Assembly (NCBI RefSeq): GCF_003002095.1
Contig: NZ_PVZC01000007.1
Span: forward strand, 372,001-436,000
Direction of reading: 5' to 3'
Origin: Allonocardiopsis opalescens
Lineage (GTDB): Bacteria > Actinomycetota > Actinomycetes > Streptosporangiales > Streptosporangiaceae
DNA length: 64,000 bases
Shown one piece after another: positions 46,786-55,290 of the stretch. The position numbers were made by a program, and so were the translations under genes. The notes below the pieces were generated by a model. The model was given only the letters and a program-made list of their open reading frames with translations, was not told the DNA's origin and did not search any database. Position 1 is the first letter of the stretch. Every line of letters starts with the position of its first letter.

Positions 46786-47835
46786 CTACGGGACGAGGTC
46801 GTCGGCGTCGCGCAGGGCGTCGGTGAGGGTGGTGAGGTATTCGGCGTACCGCTCCCAGCTGGTGAAGGTGTCGGTGTACCAGGTCACGACCTGGTCGTTC
46901 TCGACGGCCGCCAGCGAGCGCCATGCGGGCTGGCTCTCGTCCAGCTCCTCGGCGGAGGTGGCGAAGTCGCGCCCGTCGTAGTAGATGATGTCGGCCGGGT
47001 ACTCGTCGATCAGCTCGTGGCTGACGTAGCCGAAGTAGCCGGGGTCCTCCAGCGACTCCGGGTCGGGCCCGACCAGGTCCAGGCCCCACTCCTGGTAGTC
47101 CTGCAGCTCTGGGAAGGCCGGCGGGTGCGCGACGTAGTAGTACTGGTCGTTCGCGGAGGTGGCGACCACGCTCAGCTCGGGCCGGTCGGCCACGACCTCC
47201 TGGAACTCCGCGACGGCCGCCTGGTAGGCCGCGCGTGCCTCGGCGACCCGGGGGGCGTCGAGGTCGGCGCCGAGGGATTCGGCGAGCGCGACGAAGTCGT
47301 CGATGGTGGCGCTGGCGGCCTGGCCCATCTCCACGCTGGCGATCGGCACCTGCGACTCGATGGCCTGCACCCGCGCGTCGTCGTCGGCCTCGAAGCCGCC
47401 CAGCTGCTCCTCGAGCGGGAAGTAGCCGGTGACGAACAGGTCGGGGTCGAGTTCGGCGATGCCCTCGACGCTGACCTCGCCCCACACCTCGCCGACGGAG
47501 GTGACGCCGGTGAGGTCGTAGCCCTCAAGGGCGGGGTTCTCCTCCATCGGGGTGTCGCCGTAGATGCCGACGGGGGTGATGCCCAGCGGAATCAGCGCGG
47601 CGGCCGCGCTGGCGTGCGCGACGATGCGCTCGGGCCGGGCGGGCAGGCTGATCTCGCCGGCCCGCGCGTCCTGGTAGGTCCAGGCCCCTTCCTCGGCGCC
47701 GCCGGCCCCGGCCGCCTCGCCCGCCGCGTCGATCGCGCCGCAGCCGGCCGCGAGCGCTCCCGTCAGCAGGACGGCCGCGGCGAGCCGGCTGCGGCGGCGC
47801 GCGGGCCGGGTGCGGGCATGGGGCGACCAGGGCAT
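46786..47835 (-). CDS. Iron-siderophore-binding lipoprotein
   Basis: The 349-residue protein has a lipoprotein signal with Cys32 in LAAGC, and a FecB/FepB-type binding fold: PARPERIVAHASAAAALIPLG, TSVGEVWGEVSVEGIAELDPDLFV, and the tail DADDLVP. It captures ferric siderophore at the outer face of the membrane. It is the first gene of the iron operon and lies about 60 bp downstream of an iron box, so it should be repressed by a DtxR/IdeR-type regulator when iron is plentiful. Confidence 0.92.
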   Translation of the reverse strand: MPWSPHARTRPARRRSRLAAAVLLTGALAAGCGAIDAAGEAAGAGGAEEGAWTYQDARAGEISLPARPERIVAHASAAAALIPLGITPVGIYGDTPMEENPALEGYDLTGVTSVGEVWGEVSVEGIAELDPDLFVTGYFPLEEQLGGFEADDDARVQAIESQVPIASVEMGQAASATIDDFVALAESLGADLDAPRVAEARAAYQAAVAEFQEVVADRPELSVVATSANDQYYYVAHPPAFPELQDYQEWGLDLVGPDPESLEDPGYFGYVSHELIDEYPADIIYYDGRDFATSAEELDESQPAWRSLAAVENDQVVTWYTDTFTSWERYAEYLTTLTDALRDADDLVP

Positions 47836-47895
47836 GGCGAATCCTTGTGTTCCGGGGGCGAGCGCGGCAGAACGGACCCCGCGTCGCTGCCGATC

Positions 47896-47914
47896 ATAGG
47901 GAAGGCTTACCTAA
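47896..47914 (-). promoter_or_regulatory. DtxR/IdeR-type iron box
   Basis: Read toward the operon, this is TTAGGTAAGCCTTCCCTAT, close to the 19-bp consensus TTAGGTTAGGCTAACCTAA (known for DtxR, IdeR and DmdR). It lies 61 bp upstream of the binding-protein start. Confidence 0.75.
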
Positions 47915-48091
47915 ATGCCAACCCGTCACCCGCCACGAATCCGGGGCGGACCGGGCCGCGCGTCCACACCGCATGCCCGGAGCCAGTTAATATGCTTTAC
48001 TAGCTATATTCTAATTCGGCTATAAGGGCCGTACCGGACGGCGCCGCCGCCCGGCCCGCGCACGCGACGGAAGCACGACGGAAGGACGGAC

Positions 48092-48631
48092 ATGGCGGAG
48101 AACCTGGGGTCGGTACGGCGCGACGGCGCGAACCGGGTGGTGATGCGCTTCGAACGCCGCCTCGCCCATCCGCCCGCCAAGGTGTGGCGGGCCCTCACCG
48201 ACACCGGCGAACTTGCCGCCTGGTTCCCCGCCACCGTCGCCTTCGACGCCACTCCGGGCGCGCGGCTCCGCTTCGACCTCACCCCCGAGGCCAAGCGCCG
48301 CCTGGACATCCCGTCCGACCTCGACACCGTCTCCGCCGGAGAGATCACCCGCTCCGAGCCGCCGCACCTGCTGGAGTACACCTGGGGCGAGGAGGTGCTG
48401 CGCTGGGAGCTGCGCCCGGACGGCGAGGGCTGCGTGCTCGTCTTCACCGACACGGTCGTCGTCGACTCCGGCGAGGTCCCCGACGACCCCGCCTACTTCG
48501 CCGAGGCCGCCTCGGCCTGGCACGCCTGCCTCGACGCGCTGGACGCCCTGCTGGCCGGGCGGCCCGGGACGGTCGCGGCCTGGGACCGCGCCGCCGAGCT
48601 GCGCGGCGCCTACGACCGCGCGCTGGCCTGA
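48092..48631 (+). CDS. SRPBCC / AHSA1-like protein
   Basis: The 179-residue protein has the START-like fold pattern of AHSA1 proteins: RFERRLAHPPAKVWRALTDTGELAAWFPATV at the N-terminus, then LEYTWGEEVLRWELRPDGEGC and a helical C-terminus. These bind hydrophobic ligands or regulate chaperones; role unknown here. GACGGAAGGACGG precedes the ATG. It is divergent from the iron operon, sharing the AT-rich gap at 47990-48020, but iron regulation of this gene is not shown. Confidence 0.83.
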   Translation: MAENLGSVRRDGANRVVMRFERRLAHPPAKVWRALTDTGELAAWFPATVAFDATPGARLRFDLTPEAKRRLDIPSDLDTVSAGEITRSEPPHLLEYTWGEEVLRWELRPDGEGCVLVFTDTVVVDSGEVPDDPAYFAEAASAWHACLDALDALLAGRPGTVAAWDRAAELRGAYDRALA

Positions 48632-48706
48632 GCGGTCGCGTCCGGCCGTTCCGGCGCGGCCGCGACCCGGCGCACTGAACCGGTCTACTTAACTCAACTT
48701 AACCGG

Positions 48707-48736
48707 TTGTGTGAACTGAGTCACCGATCTTATAGT
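48707..48736 (+). promoter_or_regulatory. Candidate promoter and operator of the mannanase gene
   Basis: TTGTGT (48707-48712) and TATAGT (48731-48736) are 18 bp apart, a plausible housekeeping promoter 130 bp before the ATG. Just upstream two AACCGGT boxes flank an AT-rich CTACTTAACTCAACTT stretch (48678-48708), a possible operator. Confidence 0.5.
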
Positions 48737-48865
48737 GAGCGTGGCGCCACAGGGGGGCGCGGTGCGCATGCACCATCGCACGATTCGTGCGGTCGACCGG
48801 CCGCACGCCTACTCATCCATGTCCCCAGTCCCTTCCTCCCGAAGGGTCCCCCACTGAGGTAGGCC

Positions 48866-50206
48866 ATGCGAACACGAATCGCGATCGCGAGCAGTGCGCT
48901 GCTCGCCCTCGTCTTCTCACTCCTGGCGTTCGCGCTGCCGGCGCAGGCGGAGACCGGCTTCCACGTGAACAACGGGCGCCTGTACGACGCCAACGGCAAC
49001 GAGTTCATCATGCGCGGCGTCAGCCACCCGCACGCCTGGTACGCGGGCGAGACCGGCTCCTTCGCCGAGATCAAGTCCTTCGGCGCCAACACCGTGCGGG
49101 TGGTGCTCAGCAGCGGCCACCGCTGGACGCGCAACGACACCGCCGACGTCGCCAACGTCATCTCCCTGTGCCGGGCCAACCGGCTGATCTGCGTCCTGGA
49201 GGTGCACGACACCACCGGCTACGGGGACGAGGGCGCCGCCGCCACCCTGGACCAGGCGGTCGACTACTGGATCAGCATCCAGAGCGCCATGCAGGGCCAG
49301 GAGGACTACGTCATCCTCAACATCGGCAACGAGCCCTTCGGCAACAACGCGAGCGTGAACGCGAACTGGGCGTCGGCGACGTCCTCGGCCATCGACCGGC
49401 TCCGCGACGCGGGCTTCGACCACACGATCATGGTGGACGCGCCCAACTGGGGCCAGGACTGGTCCTTCACCATGCGCGACAACGCGCAGGCCGTGTTCAA
49501 CAGCGACCCGGACCGCAACACGGTGTTCTCCGTGCACATGTACGGCGTGTTCGACACCGCCGCGGAGGTCAACAGCTACCTGAACTCCTTCAGGTCCCGG
49601 AACCTGCCGATCGTCGTCGGCGAGTTCGGGCACAACCACTCCGACGGCGACCCCGACGAGAACACCATCATGTCCACCACCCGCAGCCTGGGCATCGGCT
49701 GGATCGGCTGGTCCTACAGCGGCAACGGCGGCGGCGTGGAGTACCTGGACATGGTGCAGAACTTCAACCCCGCCAACGTCACCGACTGGGGCCGCCGGAT
49801 CTTCACCGGCACCGACGGGCTCAGCCAGACCTCGCGCGAGGCCAGCGTCTACGGCGGCGGCCCCGACCCGAGCCCCAGCCCCACCGACCCCACCACCCCG
49901 CCGACCGGCGGCTGCACCGCGAGCTACGCCGTCGTCGGCCAGTGGTCGTCGGGCTTCCAGGCCGCCGTCACGGTCACCGCGGGCGACGCGCCGATCAGCG
50001 GCTGGCAGGTCACCTGGACCTACGCCAACGGGCAGTCCATCAGCTCCTCGTGGAGCGCGAACGTCACGTCCAGCGGTTCGCGGGTCACCGCGACCAACGT
50101 CAACTACAACGGCTCGCTCGCGGCCGGTGCCAGCACCCAGTTCGGCTTCCTCGGGTCCTGGAACGGCAGCAACAGCGTGCCCTCCGTCAGCTGCGCCGTC
50201 CGCTGA
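48866..50206 (+). CDS. Secreted GH5 endo-beta-mannanase with CBM2
   Basis: The 446-residue protein has a signal peptide cleaved near ALPAQA (residue 28), a GH5 catalytic domain (residues 30-330) close to Streptomyces ManA-type enzymes (VNNGRLYDANGNEFIMRGVSHPH shown in part as GNEFIMRGVSHPH; LEVHDTTGYGDE), a PTPSP-type linker (332-349) and a family 2 carbohydrate-binding module (350-446) with the usual Cys at each end and three surface Trp. The acid/base is Glu156 in NIGNEP, the nucleophile Glu253 in VVGEFG. It cuts mannan outside the cell and holds on to cellulose or mannan. A perfect hairpin follows the gene. Confidence 0.92.
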   Translation: MRTRIAIASSALLALVFSLLAFALPAQAETGFHVNNGRLYDANGNEFIMRGVSHPHAWYAGETGSFAEIKSFGANTVRVVLSSGHRWTRNDTADVANVISLCRANRLICVLEVHDTTGYGDEGAAATLDQAVDYWISIQSAMQGQEDYVILNIGNEPFGNNASVNANWASATSSAIDRLRDAGFDHTIMVDAPNWGQDWSFTMRDNAQAVFNSDPDRNTVFSVHMYGVFDTAAEVNSYLNSFRSRNLPIVVGEFGHNHSDGDPDENTIMSTTRSLGIGWIGWSYSGNGGGVEYLDMVQNFNPANVTDWGRRIFTGTDGLSQTSREASVYGGGPDPSPSPTDPTTPPTGGCTASYAVVGQWSSGFQAAVTVTAGDAPISGWQVTWTYANGQSISSSWSANVTSSGSRVTATNVNYNGSLAAGASTQFGFLGSWNGSNSVPSVSCAVR

Positions 50207-50235
50207 CGCCCGCGTCCTCACCCTGACGCCGATCC

Positions 50236-50265
50236 GGGCCGCCCTCCCCGGCAGGAGGGCGGCCC
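50236..50265 (+). terminator. Terminator hairpin after the mannanase gene
   Basis: A perfect 12-bp stem (GGGCCGCCCTCC with its complement) around a six-base loop starts 29 bases after the stop. Confidence 0.75.
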
Positions 50266-50382
50266 TCGGCCTGCCGCAGGGCCGCCCGCGCCGACGCCGC
50301 CGGAAACGTGAACATAGACTCACGTCCAGTGGAACCATGGCTCTGATCTCGGTGAGCGCGAGGATTTCCGGACAGGGAGACG

Positions 50383-50985
50383 ATGTCGGCGACGCGGCTG
50401 CTGGTGCTCGGGGTGGTTCGGCGGCACGACGGCGCCCACGGCTACCTCGTCCGCAACGAACTGCTGTCCTGGGGCATCGAGGACTGGACCAACGTCAAGT
50501 GGGGCTCGATCTACCACGCCCTGAAGAAGCTGGCCGCCGAGGGGCTGCTGGCCGCCACCGAGGTGCCCGACTGCCGCACCGACTACCGCATCACCCCCGA
50601 GGGCGAGGCCGAGTTCCTGCGCCTGCTCCGCGATGCCCTGCGCCGCCCCGACCCGCGCGCCGACTCCCTGTCGGCCGCCCTCGCGCTGCTGCCCGCCCTC
50701 CCCCGCGCCGAGGCCGTCGCCCTGCTCCGCGAACGCCTGGCCGTCGAGGAGACCAGCCACACCGTCCTCCGCGACAGCGGCCCCCACGACTGGGAGGAAC
50801 CCGGCGACATCAGCGAACTGGTCAATCTCTGGTCCCACACCTTCGCCGCCGGCGCCGAGTGGACCCGCGACCTGATCGCCCGCCTCGAAGAAGGCGCCTA
50901 CACCATGTCCGGCGACCCCGGCGCCGAGGAGCCGCCGGGAGCGGCCGCCGCACGAGCCGCCGAAGGCAGGCGGCTGTCGGCTTGA
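50383..50985 (+). CDS. PadR family transcriptional regulator
   Basis: The 200-residue regulator has the PadR winged helix at its N-terminus (LLVLGVVRRHDGAHGYLVRNEL, VKWGSIYHALKKLAAEGLL, YRITPEGEAEF) and a helical dimerisation half. GGACAGGGAG precedes the ATG. No obvious target is adjacent; the next downstream feature is the CRISPR leader, 150 bp away. Control of a distant transporter or of itself is typical of the family. Confidence 0.85.
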   Translation: MSATRLLVLGVVRRHDGAHGYLVRNELLSWGIEDWTNVKWGSIYHALKKLAAEGLLAATEVPDCRTDYRITPEGEAEFLRLLRDALRRPDPRADSLSAALALLPALPRAEAVALLRERLAVEETSHTVLRDSGPHDWEEPGDISELVNLWSHTFAAGAEWTRDLIARLEEGAYTMSGDPGAEEPPGAAAARAAEGRRLSA

Positions 50986-51136
50986 GCGCGGGGCGGTGCG
51001 TCCGCTCACGGGCCCGACCGCGAGCCGAAGACCGCCCCCGACGGCCGACAGCGGACACCACCACGCCCGACGGTGCCGCCGCCTGGTTCGCCCCCTACGA
51101 TCTCGTCCACGGCTCGAAGCGGCGGCGACAGACAGG

Positions 51137-51210
51137 TGAGCGATTTGTCCGATTTTCGCGAAGTGGTCAAAACCGAGGCGAGTCGCCGTTAAAGCCCCAG
51201 GTCGTGAAGA
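51137..51210 (+). promoter_or_regulatory. CRISPR leader
   Basis: The 74 bases before the first repeat are relatively AT-rich (CGATTTGTCCGATTTTCGCG, then AAGTGGTCAAAACC, and TTAAAGCCCCAGGTC close to the repeat). This composition and the position match leaders of actinobacterial type I-E arrays, where transcription starts and new spacers are inserted. Confidence 0.7.
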
Positions 51211-51361
51211 GTGCTCCCCGCGCGCGCGGGGATGGTCCCCAAAGCTCATCAATGTACACACACCAGCCGCCGTGCTCCCCGCGCGCGCGGGGATGGTCCC
51301 CGTGGCACAGCTTTGGCCCAAGTTCTAGCGTTGTGCTCCCCGCGCGCGCGGGGAGGGGACC
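51211..51361 (+). CRISPR. Leader-proximal part of a split type I-E CRISPR array
   Basis: Repeats lie at 51211-51239 and 51272-51300 (29 nt, starting GTGCTCCCCGCG and ending GGGGATGGTCCC) with 32-nt spacers at 51240-51271 and 51301-51332. The third repeat, 51333-51361, is identical for its first 22 nt and then changes to GGGGACC: beyond 51354 the sequence belongs to the integrated element. The rest of the array continues at 60080. No cas genes are nearby. Confidence 0.92.
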
Positions 51362-51365
51362 GGGG
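51336..51365. other. Left element junction (attL) inside the CRISPR repeat
   Basis: The CRISPR core CTCCCCGCGCGCGCGGGGA (51336-51354) is followed by the element arm GGGGACCGGGG (51355-51365). The arm plus stem is the inverted counterpart of the right junction at 60077-60096. The integrase stop codon is only eight bases further on, as expected for an attachment site. Confidence 0.7.
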
Positions 51366-51372
51366 CAGGGCA

Positions 51373-52920
51373 TTAGGCCGCTGACCTGGTGATACGTGTG
51401 ATGTTGGCGGTCGGGGGCGGGTTTTGGCCCGTGAGGGGCCCGCGCTTGCGGAAGGCGGCTTCTAGCAGGCGGTTTGCGGGGTTTTCCTGGGATTTGAACC
51501 AGTGGACGTAGACGGTCATCAGTACTTCGACGGTGTGGCCGAGGCGTCGGGCGATTTCGGGTGTGGGGACGCCGTCGCCGATCATGTAGGAGGCGGCGCC
51601 GTGCCGCAGGTCGTAAGGCCGCTGAGCGACCCCGGCGCGCAGCTCCGCAGGAGTCAGAGCGGCCTTACGCGCCCGCTTCCAGGTGCGGCGGTACGCCTTG
51701 CCGGGTACCACGGCGTGGGGGTCGGTGGGGGTGGCGTACCAGAACAGCCGCCCATCGGGGGCGACTCCGTAGGTGGCGATGTGGTCGCGCAGCGCGGCCA
51801 CGCCTTCCGGTGGTACGGGAACCTGTCGGATATCGCCGTCGGCACGCCCCTTCAGTCCCCGGGTCTCACCCTTGGTGCCGGTGTCGGTGTAGGCGGCGGC
51901 TACTTCGGTGGCGGTGCCCGCCACGGTCAGCAGCCCCCACCCGGGTACGGCGTCGGGGTCGGTGATGTCCTCAGGCCAGGTGATGTCATCTTCCCGGACC
52001 GCCCGCGTCTCCCCGGGGCGGGTACCGACCAGGTACGCCAGGGTGAAGAACGCGGCGAGTTCGCGGTCACGGGGGTTGGGACTCTCGGCCACGGCGCACA
52101 GCAGGCGGCCCGCCTGGTCCCAGTCCGGGACTACGCGTCGGTCTACGGCGTCGCTGCTACGGGCGCGGCGGATGGTGACGCCCTTCAACGGACTTGCGTT
52201 GATCAGGCCACGGGTGGCCGCGTAGGTGAGAAGGCCGCTGAGGATGCCCCGGCGCCGGCGACAAGTCGCAGGCGCCGACCGTCCCGAGCCCCGCACCTTC
52301 ACACACGCCCGATCCAGCAGCGCCAGGGCGGCGGTTTCGGTGCCGAAGTCGGCCACCGGCCGGGACACCGATTCCACCCACGCCAGGCACGCGGCCGCGT
52401 CCTCAGGCACGCCGGTGAGCGGCTTCACCCGGTCCCCGGCCCGCTCCGCGCCGGGGTTCACGTCGAAGGACAGGCCCCAATTCAGCAGCGCCGAACGCAG
52501 TTGCGCGGGCATACCGGGCGCGGGGGTGGCCTTGACCGCCTTGTCATCGACGGCCGCCAACGCCAGCCGGACCAGATTGTCACTGATGGTGCGGCGGGAG
52601 TTGCCGGAGTCGGTCTGTGCCCAGGCGTGGCGGGCGTAGTCGACCACCACCGAGAACATCGACGCCGTGGCGCGCTCCCAGGACTCCGGAAGGCCGCTTA
52701 CGGGAGAGAAGTACTCACCCCGCCGAGCGGCCGCGCGCAGGGCGCTCCGGTAGTTCTCCGCCAGCTCCGACGTCAAGAACGACCGGGATTTTGGAAGGGT
52801 ATCGACCCGCCAACGCACCTCCCACGGCTTGCGCCGCCCGGTCCGCTTCCGCGTTTTCCATAGCTGAATATCCTGCCCGCCTTCCGGGCGGGTCGAATAG
52901 ACCTCGAATGCAGTACTCAC
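51373..52920 (-). CDS. int: Tyrosine recombinase (integrase)
   Basis: The 515-residue integrase has a long N-terminal arm-binding and core-binding half and a C-terminal catalytic domain. The first Arg is in YLVGTRPGETRAVR (Arg301), the second box reads YDLRHGAAS (Tyr in place of the usual first His, Arg439), then RRLGHT (His462) and the nucleophile Tyr471 in MTVYVHW. It should join the element's attP to the chromosome. The GTG start overlaps the xis stop (GTGA). The stop codon lies eight bases from the CRISPR-embedded junction. It is longer than most pSAM2-type integrases, with an insert around residues 310-380. Confidence 0.92.
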   Translation of the reverse strand: MSTAFEVYSTRPEGGQDIQLWKTRKRTGRRKPWEVRWRVDTLPKSRSFLTSELAENYRSALRAAARRGEYFSPVSGLPESWERATASMFSVVVDYARHAWAQTDSGNSRRTISDNLVRLALAAVDDKAVKATPAPGMPAQLRSALLNWGLSFDVNPGAERAGDRVKPLTGVPEDAAACLAWVESVSRPVADFGTETAALALLDRACVKVRGSGRSAPATCRRRRGILSGLLTYAATRGLINASPLKGVTIRRARSSDAVDRRVVPDWDQAGRLLCAVAESPNPRDRELAAFFTLAYLVGTRPGETRAVREDDITWPEDITDPDAVPGWGLLTVAGTATEVAAAYTDTGTKGETRGLKGRADGDIRQVPVPPEGVAALRDHIATYGVAPDGRLFWYATPTDPHAVVPGKAYRRTWKRARKAALTPAELRAGVAQRPYDLRHGAASYMIGDGVPTPEIARRLGHTVEVLMTVYVHWFKSQENPANRLLEAAFRKRGPLTGQNPPPTANITRITRSAA

Positions 52921-53126
52921 CCAGCGTCCTTCCGGTAGGCCATGCTCTCTTTCTTCGCCCATTCTATAAAATCGCGGCGCCGAATTCTGATAGTACCGCT
53001 GGCGAATTTCACGGCCCGTGGCCCGATTCCCAAACGCAGCCACCGATAGACCGTAGAGCGGTCTACGCCCAGCTCAGACGCCACCTGAGCCGCCGACATG
53101 AACCCACCCACATCCGATTGAGACAT
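52917..53126 (-). CDS. xis: Excisionase / helix-turn-helix protein
   Basis: The 69-residue protein is a MerR-like winged helix: FMSAAQVASELGVDRSTVYRWLRLG, then the wing RAVKFASGTIRIRRRDFIEW and a basic tail. GGGGGAATTG before the ATG at 53126 sets the start. Coupled to int by overlap, it should bind next to the attachment site and steer the integrase toward excision. Confidence 0.85.
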   Translation of the reverse strand: MSQSDVGGFMSAAQVASELGVDRSTVYRWLRLGIGPRAVKFASGTIRIRRRDFIEWAKKESMAYRKDAG

Positions 53127-53390
53127 CAATTCCCCCAAGCTTCCACGGGCTGGCCGTGGGCCACGCCACGGGCCAGCCACGGGCCAACACGACCGTTTCC
53201 GGCCGCATAAACAATTGACAATTCCCGGGAAACGCCTTGACTGAAATGCTCGGGGCGTCCCACCATCCGTCCCCCGGCCGCCCGCCCCTGGCGCCGCTCC
53301 GCAGGCGCACATGGAGCGCCTACGGCGCGCGGCTTCGTGCTGCCGCGCTCAGGCGGGGGCACGTGCCGACGCGTGCTGACCGGGCAGGAC
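53127..53390. other. Gap between rep and xis
   Basis: 264 bases with no plausible gene. It probably carries the xis-int promoter and possibly a plasmid-type origin; an AT-rich stretch lies at 53210-53250. Confidence 0.3.
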
Positions 53391-54998
53391 TCAAGCGGAC
53401 GCTGCGCGGCTCATTCCTCGTGAGCTGCCGCGCGCTGGCACGGGCGGGAGCCCCACCTCAGCCCGAAACGCGTTCTCCCGCGCGATCTGATCGCGGTACT
53501 CCGCCAGCGCGAACGCGTGCTGTTCGGCCATCCGCTCAGCCAGGGCCGCATCTCCCAGTGAGGCATAACCCCGGGCGACGTAGCGCCACTCACCCACCCG
53601 CACCGCGGCGTCATCGGCCCACGGGTCGTCCTCACCGGCCGCCCGCCGCTGCTCGGCCCGCCAGGAGCGGCGCGCCTGCCGAAGCGCCCCCAGCGTGAGG
53701 GAGTAGCGGCGGCTCTTGGTCGCCAGGTGGCCCGGGTGCCCCAGGCTGTGCGCCCACCGCCGCAGCCCCTCAAGGCCCGGCTCAGCACCCAGGGTCCAAG
53801 CCGTCTCCACCATCCGGGCCAGGTGCTCACCGACCTGACGACGCAGCCACGCGACCCGAAGCGTGCGAATACGCCGGGCCAGCGCCCACCCCGACGCCGC
53901 AGACCCGCCCGCCGTCTTCGTCGCGTACTTCGACAGGTACGCCGCCGTCCGCCGCCCCGCCGCCACCGAACCATCCGATGCGGCCGACACGTCCGAGGCG
54001 TCCCACTGCGCCCCCCACTGCGCCACCCGAAGCAGCCCGTCCGGGGATGACAGCTCCACACCCACCGCCGGAACCGCAGCCGCGAACGCCGACCGCAGCA
54101 GCGCAGCCGACGCCCAGGAGGGCGGCGCCGCAATCCGGTCCCGATCCTCCGGATCAACCCCGTCCAACCGGGCCACGATATGCAGGTGCACCAGGCCCCG
54201 CTTCTGGAATTCGGCCACCTTGATATAGCTCACCCGCAGCACATCACGCAGCCGCGAAGTCGGAACCCGCCGCCCCACAACCGCGCTCACCTCACGGGCC
54301 AGAGCGCGATCAGCGTAAATGCGGGTCCGCCGCCATAGTTCGCCCACCGAAGAATTCCACAAGACCACACCCGCATAGTCGAAGCAATCCGCGCACAACG
54401 GCGACCCAACGGTCCGGTCAGCCCGGGAATGCCGCAACCCGCACCCCACCGCACGGCCATGCGCACACACCCGCACCCGACCGTTCCGCGCCGCCCGAGG
54501 ACGACACGGCGACCCGTCACGATGCACCGTGTGCACTGGCCCGAACGACGGCGCGGTCAACGTCAGGAACAAGCGTGGATGCCTGCCCACACCATCGGGG
54601 ACCAGCCCGGACACCGTCTCAGCCCGCAACCCCGAACCCTCGCCCCCGCCCCCGGTCAGGCCCCCGGCCACCACATGCCACAGGTCCCGCCGATAGGTCT
54701 CCGAGCAACTCGCACACACCGCCGCACGCCGATCCCCACACGCGACCAAAAGCACACCGTCCGGCTGAGAGCCCGAATCGAAAACCGCCCGGACTTCCCC
54801 CGTCGCCCCGTCCACCGCCGTTGTCCGACCAGCGACCCGAACCGGATTCGAACAAAAACCCGCCCGCTCAACCTGCCCCCGCCACACCCCATAATCCGAC
54901 CGCACAACCCGCTTCTCGATACCCGCAGCAACCGGCCCCACAAACGACCCCACGACCCCGACAACCCCCAGCCCAAAACAACCGATGAAGGACCCCAC
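53391..54998 (-). CDS. RepSA-type replication initiator
   Basis: The 535-residue protein follows the RepSA/AICE initiator layout: GFCSNPVRVAGR, DGVLLVACGDRRAAVCASCSETYRRD with a Cys cluster, LTLTAPSFGPVHTVHR, a second Cys/His cluster (CAHGRAVGCGLRH and PLCADCFDYAGVVLWN), the HUH motif as LVHLHIVARLDG (His271, His273) and the candidate nucleophile tyrosines in AAYLSKYATKTAG (354 and 358). It nicks the double-strand origin for rolling-circle replication of the excised element. The start is uncertain; the GTG at 54998 is the longest option, and the first 30 residues are unusually hydrophobic. Confidence 0.85.
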   Translation of the reverse strand: MGSFIGCFGLGVVGVVGSFVGPVAAGIEKRVVRSDYGVWRGQVERAGFCSNPVRVAGRTTAVDGATGEVRAVFDSGSQPDGVLLVACGDRRAAVCASCSETYRRDLWHVVAGGLTGGGGEGSGLRAETVSGLVPDGVGRHPRLFLTLTAPSFGPVHTVHRDGSPCRPRAARNGRVRVCAHGRAVGCGLRHSRADRTVGSPLCADCFDYAGVVLWNSSVGELWRRTRIYADRALAREVSAVVGRRVPTSRLRDVLRVSYIKVAEFQKRGLVHLHIVARLDGVDPEDRDRIAAPPSWASAALLRSAFAAAVPAVGVELSSPDGLLRVAQWGAQWDASDVSAASDGSVAAGRRTAAYLSKYATKTAGGSAASGWALARRIRTLRVAWLRRQVGEHLARMVETAWTLGAEPGLEGLRRWAHSLGHPGHLATKSRRYSLTLGALRQARRSWRAEQRRAAGEDDPWADDAAVRVGEWRYVARGYASLGDAALAERMAEQHAFALAEYRDQIARENAFRAEVGLPPVPARGSSRGMSRAASA

Positions 54999-55290
54999 CC
55001 CTCCACTACGAAGGCCCTACCCCCAGTATCAGACGAACCAAGCCCTGTGAACCCACAAATACCCGCCCCAATAACGGCCCGAATGGCCCCACCCGGCCAC
55101 AACGCGGCAAGAAAAACGCGCCGTAAAGGTTTACATGCAGATGAGGGGCCGTGAACGGCTCCAACAAGTGCGCCGATTGCGCGGTCCCCGTGACGCCGAC
55201 GCTCCTGGCCGCTAGAACGGAAGCACCACGCCCCCGGCTGTGGCGTGATCCGCTGGGTACCCTGAGGAACAACTTCGTGGAGGCGAGACC
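54999..55290. promoter_or_regulatory. Divergent rep / XRE regulator region
   Basis: 292 bases between divergent starts, notably A/C-rich on the plus strand. A perfect short inverted repeat, GTAAAGGTTTAC, lies at 55123-55134 and is a candidate operator for the XRE regulator. Confidence 0.4.

Noticed and set aside
51333-51361. Explaining the altered third repeat simply as a naturally degenerate terminal repeat
   Set aside because: Its altered end matches, as an inverted repeat, the altered start of the first repeat at 60080, and an integrase gene lies eight bases away. Ordinary trailer decay would not produce this match; the true trailer is at 60504-60532.
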